The notes under the pieces were generated by a model, which was given only the letters and a program-made list of their open reading frames with translations, was not told the DNA's origin and ran no database searches. Below are positions 1 through 7,094 of a stretch of DNA of 34,822 nt, piece by piece (position 1 is the first letter of the stretch; each line of letters begins with the position of its first letter). Origin of the DNA: Lachnospiraceae bacterium UBA3711 (lineage in GTDB: Bacteria > Bacillota > Clostridia > Lachnospirales > Lachnospiraceae); the NCBI GenBank assembly GCA_002371345.1, contig DFHY01000039.1, forward strand, positions 22,852 to 57,673, written 5' to 3'. The position numbers and the translations under genes were made by a program.

Positions 1-15
1 CGCACCGCGTCATTG

Positions 16-1977
16 TCATTCCGCAAGTGAAGCCCATTCATCATAGAGTGCTTCGAGCCTTTTTTCAATATCCGCTTTCTCGGTAGTCAATTCTGTCACT
101 TTCCCTATATCTGTAAAGATTTCTTCTCTGGACAGCTGGTCGTCGATAATACTGCCGCGCTCCTCAAGAGAGGCTATCTCATCCTCTGTCTCACGAAGCC
201 GCGCCTCTTTCTTCCTTATCATGGCCTGCTGCTGTTTCTGCTTCTTCCAGTCCGTCCTGCCGGCAGAGGCAGTATCGGAGGACGAAGACTGCGCCATGGT
301 AAGATGTGAAGCATTGGAAGAGGAAATGACGCCGCCTGAAGAGTGTGTCTTAGATGAGGCGAAGCGCTGTGTCAGTTCGTCGTGCTTCTCAAGATAGTAA
401 TCATAGTTTCCCGCATATCCGATCAATGTCTGTCCTGTCAGGTCAAGAATGCGGGTAGCTGTGCGGTTGATGAACCAGCGGTCATGGGAGACACACAGAA
501 CCGTACCGCTGTATGCGCATATCGCGTCCTCAAGAATCTCCTTTGAGAGAATGTCCAGATGGTTGGTAGGCTCGTCGAGGATAAGAAAGTTTGCCCCCGA
601 CAGCATGAGCTTGGCAAGAGACAGTCTTCCTCGTTCTCCGCCGGAAAGATCACGGACAAGCTTGAACACTTCCTCCCCTGTAAAGAGGAACGCTGCAAGA
701 GTATCGCGTATCTGAGTATTGTTCAGGGAAGGATAGGCGTCCTGAAGCTCCTGGAACAGGTTCTTGTCAGGATGAAGGATCTGATGTTCCTGATCATAAT
801 ACCCGATGTGCACATTTGTTCCAAGAGTGACCGAGCCGCTGTCGGCATCCATCTGTCCGATCAGTATCTTGAGGAGAGTTGACTTGCCGGTTCCGTTATT
901 GCCTATGAGGGCAACCCGCTCGCCGCGCTTAATCTCTATATCCAGGTTCTCAAAGAGCGGATACTCAAATGACTTTGACAGATTGGAGGCGGAGAGCACA
1001 TCCCTTCCTGACTCGACCCTCGCGTCAAGCTTAAGATGCATATCCGACCGTTCCTCCGAGGGCTTCTCAAGCCTCTCGATCCTGTCGAGCATCTTCTCAC
1101 GGCTCTCAGCACGGCGGATCGACTTCTCACGGTTGAAGCTCTTGAGTCTGGCAATGACCTCTTCCTGATGGCGGATCTGGTCCTGCTGGTTCTGCCAGGC
1201 ACGCAGCTGCGCCTGCCGGAGCTGTTTCTTCTTCTCTGAATAAGCACTGTAATCACCCGCGAAGGAGGTGACATGGCCCCGGTCGATCTCAATCACCTTC
1301 GAGACAATCCTGTTCAGGAAATAACGGTCGTGCGCAACCACCAGGACCGCACCACGGTAGTTCAGCAGATAGTTTTCCAGCCACTCAATGGAATTCAGGT
1401 CCAGATGGTTGGTCGGCTCATCCAGAAGCATAAGATCAGGAGAGGAGAGAAGCAGCTTGCCAAGGGCAACTCTGGTCTTCTGGCCTCCGGAGAGACTGTC
1501 AACAGGCTTGCCGAACTCATCATCAGAGAACCCAAGGCCTCTCAGGACGCCGGAAATCTCGCTTTTCCAGGCGTACCCGCCCATCTGCTCAAAATGAGTC
1601 TGTGTCTGGTGATAGCGCTCCATCAGCTCATCTATCTCATCGGGAGGAGTCAGGTTCATCCGGTCCTCCATCTCACGCAGGCTGTTTTCCATATCTATTA
1701 CAGGCTGCATGACCTGAGCAACCTCATCATAGATAGAAAGACCGCCTGAGAGCATGTTCATCTGGGCCAGATAGCCTACAGAGGTCCCCTTCGCGAAGGT
1801 GACTTCTCCCTCGTCAGCTCTCTCCAGGCCCATGATGATACGCAGGAAAGTTGTCTTGCCGGCTCCATTGATTCCGACAAGAGCTGCCTTCTCATGCTCC
1901 TGAATATGGAAGGAAGCCTCTCTGAGAATTACGTCTGTCCCGAAGGACTTACTTATGTTGTGACAGTCCAGTATCAT
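16..1977 (-). CDS. ABC-F family ATPase (YdiF-like), ribosome-associated
   Basis: This 653-residue protein has two ABC ATPase domains in one chain and no membrane segments, which defines the ABC-F family. These proteins act on the ribosome rather than as transporters. The first domain has a Walker A (GINGAGKT, residues 35-42), an LSGGQ signature and LLDEPTNHLDL. The second has GNNGTGKS, LSGGERGR and LILDEPTNHLDI. Both keep the catalytic Glu. A charged linker joins the domains, and the last ~90 residues form a Lys/Glu-rich coiled coil. The start follows GGGAG on the minus strand. Divergent placement beside rex recalls the ydiF-rex neighbourhood of Bacillus, which supports a YdiF-like housekeeping role. 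Whether it protects against an antibiotic cannot be told from sequence alone. Confidence 0.95.
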   Translation of the reverse strand: MILDCHNISKSFGTDVILREASFHIQEHEKAALVGINGAGKTTFLRIIMGLERADEGEVTFAKGTSVGYLAQMNMLSGGLSIYDEVAQVMQPVIDMENSLREMEDRMNLTPPDEIDELMERYHQTQTHFEQMGGYAWKSEISGVLRGLGFSDDEFGKPVDSLSGGQKTRVALGKLLLSSPDLMLLDEPTNHLDLNSIEWLENYLLNYRGAVLVVAHDRYFLNRIVSKVIEIDRGHVTSFAGDYSAYSEKKKQLRQAQLRAWQNQQDQIRHQEEVIARLKSFNREKSIRRAESREKMLDRIERLEKPSEERSDMHLKLDARVESGRDVLSASNLSKSFEYPLFENLDIEIKRGERVALIGNNGTGKSTLLKILIGQMDADSGSVTLGTNVHIGYYDQEHQILHPDKNLFQELQDAYPSLNNTQIRDTLAAFLFTGEEVFKLVRDLSGGERGRLSLAKLMLSGANFLILDEPTNHLDILSKEILEDAICAYSGTVLCVSHDRWFINRTATRILDLTGQTLIGYAGNYDYYLEKHDELTQRFASSKTHSSGGVISSSNASHLTMAQSSSSDTASAGRTDWKKQKQQQAMIRKKEARLRETEDEIASLEERGSIIDDQLSREEIFTDIGKVTELTTEKADIEKRLEALYDEWASLAE

Positions 1978-2068
1978 ATGTCTCCCGTTATTGAATAAGC
2001 GCTAATCTGTAACCATTCTGAGCAAGGGGGGTGCTGACAGGCTTCTGATGAGTCAGCCATACTTCATC

Positions 2069-2097
2069 ATGATAAGTAAACCTGCCTCAAAAATCAA
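2069..2097 (-). promoter_or_regulatory. Putative sigma-A promoter of the ABC-F gene
   Basis: On the minus strand TTGATT (2097-2092) is followed after exactly 17 bases by TATCAT (2074-2069), which is 4/6 and 5/6 of consensus. Transcription would start near 2062 and leave a leader of about 85 bases before the ATG. The leader contains a hairpin, GCTGAC/GTCAGC (2033-2038 with 2052-2057), and the -10 lies inside a near-palindrome (2060-2078). Confidence 0.5.
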
Positions 2098-2190
2098 GCG
2101 CGGCCGCGGGAGGAATTGTACCCGCTCCAAGCCTGCCCTGCGGGCCGCGGGAACAGCCTGTCGCTGCAAAGCGGGTGAGCAAGGCGGGCG
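2098..2190. other. GC-rich, self-complementary intergenic block
   Basis: This block lies between the two divergent promoters and has no credible gene. It is much more GC-rich than the AT-rich promoter stretches beside it. It holds a 10-base palindrome with a NotI-type core (2099-2108), GCGGG paired with CCCGC, a near-repeat of the GCGG(G)CCGCGGGA motif, and a small hairpin CGCT-GCAA-AGCG (2162-2173) with a GNRA-type loop. It would be upstream of both transcripts, so an RNA role is not supported. It could be a protein-binding or spacer region. Confidence 0.35.
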
Positions 2191-2199
2191 CAATGCGAT

Positions 2200-2228
2200 T
2201 TGACAAAGAGATTGACAAAAAGTAGAAT
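2200..2228 (+). promoter_or_regulatory. sigma-A promoter of the rex operon
   Basis: TTGACA (2200-2205), a 17-base spacer, then TAGAAT (2223-2228): 6/6 and 5/6 of consensus. Transcription would start near 2235, about 35 bases before the rex ATG, leaving AAGGAG (2255-2260) in the leader. A second TTGACA (2212-2217) follows 12 bases later as part of a direct repeat, TTGACAAARAG. It has only a poor -10 at 17 bases (AACTAT) and TATACT at 20 bases. Confidence 0.7.
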
Positions 2229-2269
2229 AAGCTGAACTATACTCACATATAATGAAGGAGCAGCCATAT

Positions 2270-2896
2270 ATGGATAGTAAAGGAATATCGAAAGCGGTTA
2301 TCAATCGTCTTCCGCGGTATTACCGATATCTTGGTATGCTAAAGGAAGATGGGGTTGAGCGGATATCATCTTCTGAGCTGAGCCGTCATATGAATGTCAC
2401 GGCTTCACAGATCCGTCAGGATCTGAATCTGTTCGGAGGTTTCGGACAACAGGGATATGGCTATAATGTAAAGAACCTTTATGAGGAGATCGGAAAGATA
2501 CTGGGGCTTGACCGGGAGTATCATCTGATCGTCATCGGCGCAGGAAGACTTGCAAGGGCGGTCGGGTGCTATGTCGGCTTCCAGGAGCAGGGATTCAGGG
2601 TAACAGCATACTTTGACAGAAACCCGGGAAAGCACCAGGGTGAATGGGACACCAGCATCCCTCTGTATTCACTGGAAGAACTGGAAGGATACCTGAAGAA
2701 CAACCGGATCGATATCGCAGTTCTGGCGATTCCGGTTGAAGCGGCGAGACGGATAGTTCCCGTTCTCGACTCAGGAGGAGTTAAGGGAATATGGAACTTT
2801 GCGCATACTGACCTCAAGGTTCCTGATTATATGACTGTTCAGAGCGTTCATCTATCTGAAAGCCTTATGCAGCTGTCTTACAAGATCAATCACTGA
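2270..2896 (+). CDS. rex: Redox-sensing transcriptional repressor Rex
   Basis: Rex represses fermentation and respiration genes and is released from DNA by NADH. The 208-residue protein has an N-terminal winged helix (about 10-66; RLPRYYRYL, then a recognition region with SQIRQDLNLFGG and QGYGYNV), a Rossmann domain beginning VIGAGRLARAVG (88-99), and the C-terminal helix LSESLMQLSYKI that swaps between dimer subunits. The ATG at 2270 is preferred over one at 2252 because AAGGAG sits 9 bases upstream and the length fits the family. The fingerprint is GxGxxA rather than the usual GxGxxG (Ala95), while the Asp after strand beta2 (YFDRNP) is kept. No clear Rex operator palindrome is visible in its own promoter. 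Confidence 0.96.
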   Translation: MDSKGISKAVINRLPRYYRYLGMLKEDGVERISSSELSRHMNVTASQIRQDLNLFGGFGQQGYGYNVKNLYEEIGKILGLDREYHLIVIGAGRLARAVGCYVGFQEQGFRVTAYFDRNPGKHQGEWDTSIPLYSLEELEGYLKNNRIDIAVLAIPVEAARRIVPVLDSGGVKGIWNFAHTDLKVPDYMTVQSVHLSESLMQLSYKINH

Positions 2897-2911
2897 AGAG
2901 GAACACCGGCC

Positions 2912-4081
2912 ATGGAACATGCCAGAGTCTGCGCCAGGATAGATCTGGACGCGGTAGCCGCGAACTTTCGCGGTATGAGAGAGAAGCTTAACAGCGGCAC
3001 ACAAATAATCGCTGTCATCAAGACAGACGCATACGGACATGGCGCGGTCAGGATAGCGCACCTTGTCGAGAACTACGATTATCTGTGGGGGTTCGCGGTC
3101 GCCACGGTTGAAGAGGCCATGCAGCTTCGCGGCGCAGGGATCTCAAAGCCGATACTGATACTGGGCTTCGTTTTTCCTGAGGATTATGATACAGTTGTCA
3201 GGAACCGGATACGTCCGGCCGTATTCAAGTATTCCATGGCATGTGACCTGAACGAGGCCGCAAGGAAAGCAGGGGTGAAGGCGCCTGTGCACTTCGCGGT
3301 TGACACAGGAATGTCGAGGATCGGCTTCGCCGCGGATGATGACGGCGCAGATCAGGCGGCCAGGGCGGCCTCTCTTGAATGTATATATCCGGAAGGCCTG
3401 TTCACCCATTTCGCCAGGGCGGACGAGGCGGACAAGTCGTTCTCCCATCTGCAGTACGAGCGCTTCAGAAGGTTTGACTCTATGCTGGAGAGCCGCGGCG
3501 TCTCAGTTGGCATCAGGCATGTCTGCAACAGCGCCGGTATAATGGAGCTTACCGGGTACCAGCTCGATGCAGTCCGCGCCGGAATCACAATATATGGAAT
3601 ATATCCGTCAGCAGAGGTTGATCCGGAAGCCCTCAGGCTTCACAGCGTCATGTCGCTGGTCAGCCATATTGCATATATAAAAGAAGTTCCCGCGGGATGT
3701 CCTGTAAGCTACGGTGGAACATTTGTCACCAAACGGCCAAGCAGGATAGCGACTATCCCTGCAGGGTATGGGGACGGGTACCCGAGGCTTCTGTCAAATA
3801 AAGGGGAGGTTCTTATCCGTGGAAAGAGGGCGCCGATCGTAGGACGTGTATGTATGGATCAGTTTATGGTGGATGTCACTGACATCGAGGCGCATGAATT
3901 TGACACCGTCACTCTGATGGGGAAAGACGGGAAAGACGAGATAACCGTATATGAGCTCAGCAGCCTCTGCGGGCGCTTCCCCTATGAATTCACCTGCGAC
4001 ATCAACCCAAGAGTTCCGCGTGTTTACGTGTCAGCGGTTGACGGACACGGTGATGGAGCGTATGATTCTATGAAGATTTGA
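2912..4081 (+). CDS. alr: Alanine racemase (PLP-dependent)
   Basis: This enzyme interconverts L- and D-alanine, giving D-Ala for peptidoglycan. The 389-residue protein has the PLP lysine in AVIKTDAYGHG (Lys37; the more usual KADAYGHG has Ala where this has Thr), the barrel segment HFAVDTGMSRIGF, the SYGGTF region with the catalytic Tyr of the C-terminal domain, the IPAGYGDGYPR motif, and VGRVCMDQFMVDVT. It starts 15 bases after rex behind AAGAGGA, so the two are co-transcribed. Length and motifs are complete. There is no catabolic context, so a biosynthetic Alr is more likely than a DadX-type enzyme. Confidence 0.96.
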   Translation: MEHARVCARIDLDAVAANFRGMREKLNSGTQIIAVIKTDAYGHGAVRIAHLVENYDYLWGFAVATVEEAMQLRGAGISKPILILGFVFPEDYDTVVRNRIRPAVFKYSMACDLNEAARKAGVKAPVHFAVDTGMSRIGFAADDDGADQAARAASLECIYPEGLFTHFARADEADKSFSHLQYERFRRFDSMLESRGVSVGIRHVCNSAGIMELTGYQLDAVRAGITIYGIYPSAEVDPEALRLHSVMSLVSHIAYIKEVPAGCPVSYGGTFVTKRPSRIATIPAGYGDGYPRLLSNKGEVLIRGKRAPIVGRVCMDQFMVDVTDIEAHEFDTVTLMGKDGKDEITVYELSSLCGRFPYEFTCDINPRVPRVYVSAVDGHGDGAYDSMKI

Positions 4082-4159
4082 TTTTGCCGCTGCCCGGTTT
4101 CAGAGGGATTATGACAGAACAGATGGCTGCAGCCAGGCGGCGCGCCAGGAGATATGCCG

Positions 4160-5476
4160 ATGGAAGATACTATGGATCCTCTTTTGCGGATCTGTGTCTG
4201 TATCATACTGGTACTGATCGACGCGATGCAGACAGCATATTATACAGCGGTTACGAGTCTGTCAGACAGTGATCTGGAGCCGGACGATGAAGGCAGTGTA
4301 CGGATACGTGAGCCGGCGCTTACGAGGGTGAAAAACGCCCGTGCCAACACATACACGCTCATGTGCTCTGTATGGTTCTGGCAGCTTCTTACGGCTGCGG
4401 AAGGTACGGCTGTTCTCGTGGGAGTGTGGAAGGTCAGCCGTTTTCTCGCCGCTCTTGCATTTACATGTATCGTCTATGTACTCGGAAGGGCACTGCCTTA
4501 TATCAGCGCAAGGCTGGCGGACGTTAAGACGGCCGGACTGCTCAGCGCCCCCTGCCGGATATTTACCGCTGTATCAGTCCCGTTCACCTGGATACTTAAC
4601 TTCGCGGCGTCTATTCCCCTGAGGCTCATCGGAGCTGATCCGGGAAGGCTGAAGGATGAGGTCACGGAGGATGAGATCCTGTCTATGGTGAATGAAGGCC
4701 ATGAGCAGGGATCTATTGATGAAGATGAGGCCGAGATGATCTCAAATATCTTCGAGCTTGATGACAAACAGGCTGAAGATATCATGACCCACCGGGGAGA
4801 TATAGACGCGTTTGAATCATCTGTCACACTGGATGAATCTATACAGTACATGGTAGACGCCCCAAACTCCAGGTTCCCGGTGTATGAGGGCAGTATCGAC
4901 AATATTATCGGCGCCCTGTATCTGAAGGACGCGATGCTCTTCCATATGAAGGAGCAGTACAACAATCAGAGCATCGGAAAGATACCCCACCTTCTGCGTG
5001 AGGTCAAGTTTATCCCCGAGACTTTGAACGTCGATGAGCTCCTGTGCCAGATGCAGGAGAGCCGGAAGCAGATGGCGATCGTTGTCAATGAGTACGGGGA
5101 GACCAGCGGACTGGTGACGATGGAAGATATCCTGGAGGAGATCGTCGGAAATATTCTTGATGAATACGACCATGAGGAGAAGCTGATAGCAAAAGCCGGG
5201 GAAGGCCATCTGAGAATGAACGGCAAGGCTCTGCTCGAGGATGTTGAAAAGGTCCTGAAAAAGGACATCAACAAGGATAACTATGATACATTAAGCGGGT
5301 ATCTCACAGAGAAGCTTGGCCATATTCCGACCTCTGAGGACAGAGGGCGGGAGATAGACGATGCAGAGCTGGGGTATCGTTTCAGGATTCTGAGCATCAA
5401 CGGTACCATGATCGGCTGGCTCGATGTCTCGAAGATAGCGCGCGGCATACAGGATACGTCCGTTGGGCGCGCATAA
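4160..5476 (+). CDS. CNNM/HlyC-CorC family membrane protein with CBS pair
   Basis: The order of domains is DUF21/CNNM transmembrane region (about 10-165, four hydrophobic segments), two CBS domains (about 175-300; DEILSMVNEGHEQG, then VVNEYGETSGLVTMEDILEEIVG), and a C-terminal CorC_HlyC domain (about 345-430; GYRFRILSINGTMIGWL). The family is linked to Mg2+/divalent ion handling; the haemolysin name is historical. The ATG at 4160 is chosen because AGGAG (4147-4151) lies 8 bases upstream; an ATG at 4154 is only 2 bases from it. The first membrane segment is atypical: the usual small-residue and Glu pattern before the Leu-Asn segment reads MQTAYYTAVTSLS. It follows alr by 78 bases and probably shares the rex transcript. 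Confidence 0.9.
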   Translation: MEDTMDPLLRICVCIILVLIDAMQTAYYTAVTSLSDSDLEPDDEGSVRIREPALTRVKNARANTYTLMCSVWFWQLLTAAEGTAVLVGVWKVSRFLAALAFTCIVYVLGRALPYISARLADVKTAGLLSAPCRIFTAVSVPFTWILNFAASIPLRLIGADPGRLKDEVTEDEILSMVNEGHEQGSIDEDEAEMISNIFELDDKQAEDIMTHRGDIDAFESSVTLDESIQYMVDAPNSRFPVYEGSIDNIIGALYLKDAMLFHMKEQYNNQSIGKIPHLLREVKFIPETLNVDELLCQMQESRKQMAIVVNEYGETSGLVTMEDILEEIVGNILDEYDHEEKLIAKAGEGHLRMNGKALLEDVEKVLKKDINKDNYDTLSGYLTEKLGHIPTSEDRGREIDDAELGYRFRILSINGTMIGWLDVSKIARGIQDTSVGRA

Positions 5477-5525
5477 CTGTCAACAGAATAAATGTAAAAG
5501 AATAAATGTAAAAAGGAGAATCAGC

Positions 5526-6257
5526 ATGTCAGGACATTCCAAGTTTGCCAATATCAAACATAAAAAAGAGCGCAATGACGCGGCCAAGGGCAAGATCTTT
5601 ACGATAATCGGCAGAGAGATTGCCATCGCTGTCAAAGAGGGCGGAGCGGATCCGAATAACAACTCCAAGCTGCGCGACGTTATAGCGAAAGCAAAGGCAA
5701 ACAATATGCCTAACGATACGATTGACCGCGGCATCAAAAAAGCGGCCGGCAATCAGGACGCGGTTAACTACGAGCAGGTCACCTACGAAGGATACGGCCC
5801 GAACGGCATCGCCATTATCGTGGATGCTCTGACCGACAACCGCAACCGCACATCAGCCGATGTCCGCGCCGCGTTCTCGAAAGGACAGGGAAATGTCGGA
5901 ACTCCGGGCTGCGTCTCATTTATGTTCGACAAGAAAGGGCAGATCCTCATCGACAAGGAGGAGTGCGACATGGATGCGGACGACTTGATGATGGAGGCGC
6001 TGGACGCAGGCGCCGACGATTTCCAGGAGGAGGACGATTCATACGTCGTGACGACCGACCCTGACGCCTTCTCAGATGTGCGCCAGGCGCTTGAAGAGAA
6101 GGGCATACCTATGGCATCCGCCGAGATTTCAATGATCCCGCAGACATATGTCTCCCTTACAGATGAGACCGCGATCAAGAATCTTAACCGTATTCTTGAC
6201 CTTCTTGACGAGAGTGATGATGTTCAGGCCGTCTATACAAACCTCGAGGAGGATTGA
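5526..6257 (+). CDS. yebC: YebC/PmpR family protein (TACO1-like)
   Basis: The protein starts MSGHSKFANIKHKKER, the hallmark of the family, and is 243 residues, the usual length. The ATG at 5526 is right because AAGGAG (5513-5518) sits 7 bases upstream; a longer reading from 5463 only adds non-conserved residues. Middle and C-terminal signatures are YEGYGPNGIAIIVDALTDN, NRTSADVRAAFSK and GTPGCVSFMF. Family members have been described as DNA-binding regulators and, for the mitochondrial TACO1 and some bacterial members, as helpers of translation through proline stretches. Which applies here is not clear from sequence. A 14-base tandem duplication sits just ahead of the ribosome-binding site. 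Confidence 0.95.
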   Translation: MSGHSKFANIKHKKERNDAAKGKIFTIIGREIAIAVKEGGADPNNNSKLRDVIAKAKANNMPNDTIDRGIKKAAGNQDAVNYEQVTYEGYGPNGIAIIVDALTDNRNRTSADVRAAFSKGQGNVGTPGCVSFMFDKKGQILIDKEECDMDADDLMMEALDAGADDFQEEDDSYVVTTDPDAFSDVRQALEEKGIPMASAEISMIPQTYVSLTDETAIKNLNRILDLLDESDDVQAVYTNLEED

Positions 6258-6262
6258 CGTTA

Positions 6263-7054
6263 ATGACAGATTATCAGATTGCCATGGAGGGAATCACCTC
6301 CGCGATCAGGAATCCCGAGGAACTGATAAAGACCTTTAAGCGTAACCAGTATCCTGACGGGTTTCAGAAGTTCTACATGAGTATGGTTCCGACATTGGAC
6401 GCTATCGAGCGTCTGTATGTGTCGGTCGGAGAACCCGATACGATGCTGGAAAACATGGCGCAGAGCTTTGCCGACCAGGCAAAACAGCTCTATGACCAGA
6501 CTCCCAGGCGCAGCCGTGAGGTCTTCTTTATCAACGAATCCCTCGCGGTGGCGGGCTATGTTTTTCCGGCGATCCTTCAGTATAAGGGGGAATCCTCGAA
6601 AGCCCTTATCGAGCATATACAGAAGAAGTGGAAGAGTGTATTTCCCAAGTCGAACATAAAGTATGCCACCTATGAGGAGATCGAGAAAGGGTTCCACAGA
6701 AAGTGGTGCTATATCACAACCGCCGCATGTCAGGTCAGGGGTATGGACGATGACTGTGAGGAGCTTAATCTTCTTCGTACGTACAGAGATACCTATATGG
6801 CATGCCAGGAAGGCGGAGACAGCCTGATCAGGGATTATTATGATATCGCTCCGTCTATCGTCAAGCATATCAACATGCGTCCGGACTCTGAGCAGATATA
6901 CGACCGCCTGTGGGATAGTTATATAGCTCCCTGCATCAAGGCGATTCGGGAAGGACGGATGGAAGACTGTCTGAATCTCTATTCAGAGATGGTTCTTGAC
7001 ACCAGAGACCGTTACTTTCATCTGTATCCGCACGTGAAGTCCTCAGGTACTTAA
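6263..7054 (+). CDS. Uncharacterised CFI-box protein
   Basis: I do not know a function for this 263-residue protein. It lacks a signal peptide and membrane segments. Its middle holds WCYITTAAC (Cys149, Cys156), followed by DDDCEELNLLRTYRDTYM and a PSIVKHI segment. This matches the CFI-box C-terminal pattern (CF/Y-I-x-TA followed by ELxxLRxxRD and a helix ending in P-I) found at the ends of many unrelated bacterial proteins. Here the box is followed by about 75 more helical residues. The N-terminal ~145 residues look alpha-helical and are not recognised. The ATG at 6263 lies 10 bases after GAGGAGG inside the end of yebC. It sits between yebC and uppP on the same strand with short gaps, so it is likely co-expressed with both. 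Confidence 0.85.
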   Translation: MTDYQIAMEGITSAIRNPEELIKTFKRNQYPDGFQKFYMSMVPTLDAIERLYVSVGEPDTMLENMAQSFADQAKQLYDQTPRRSREVFFINESLAVAGYVFPAILQYKGESSKALIEHIQKKWKSVFPKSNIKYATYEEIEKGFHRKWCYITTAACQVRGMDDDCEELNLLRTYRDTYMACQEGGDSLIRDYYDIAPSIVKHINMRPDSEQIYDRLWDSYIAPCIKAIREGRMEDCLNLYSEMVLDTRDRYFHLYPHVKSSGT

Positions 7055-7094
7055 GTACATTGTATCATCATTACATATAAAAAAGGAGCTTGAC

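Noticed and set aside
2252..2269. Six extra residues on Rex from an upstream ATG
   Set aside because: The ATG at 2252 precedes the AAGGAG that serves 2270, and family alignment favours the later start.
4111..4272. 54-codon plus-strand frame between alr and the CNNM gene
   Set aside because: It starts near GAGGG but mostly overlaps the CNNM start in another frame and has no recognised content; the CNNM protein is far better supported.
5463..5525. N-terminal extension of YebC
   Set aside because: The conserved start MSGHSKF and AAGGAG fix the start at 5526.
6260..6868. 202-codon antisense frame opposite the CFI-box gene
   Set aside because: No recognisable domain or RBS; the plus-strand gene has SD, box motif and tight spacing to both neighbours.
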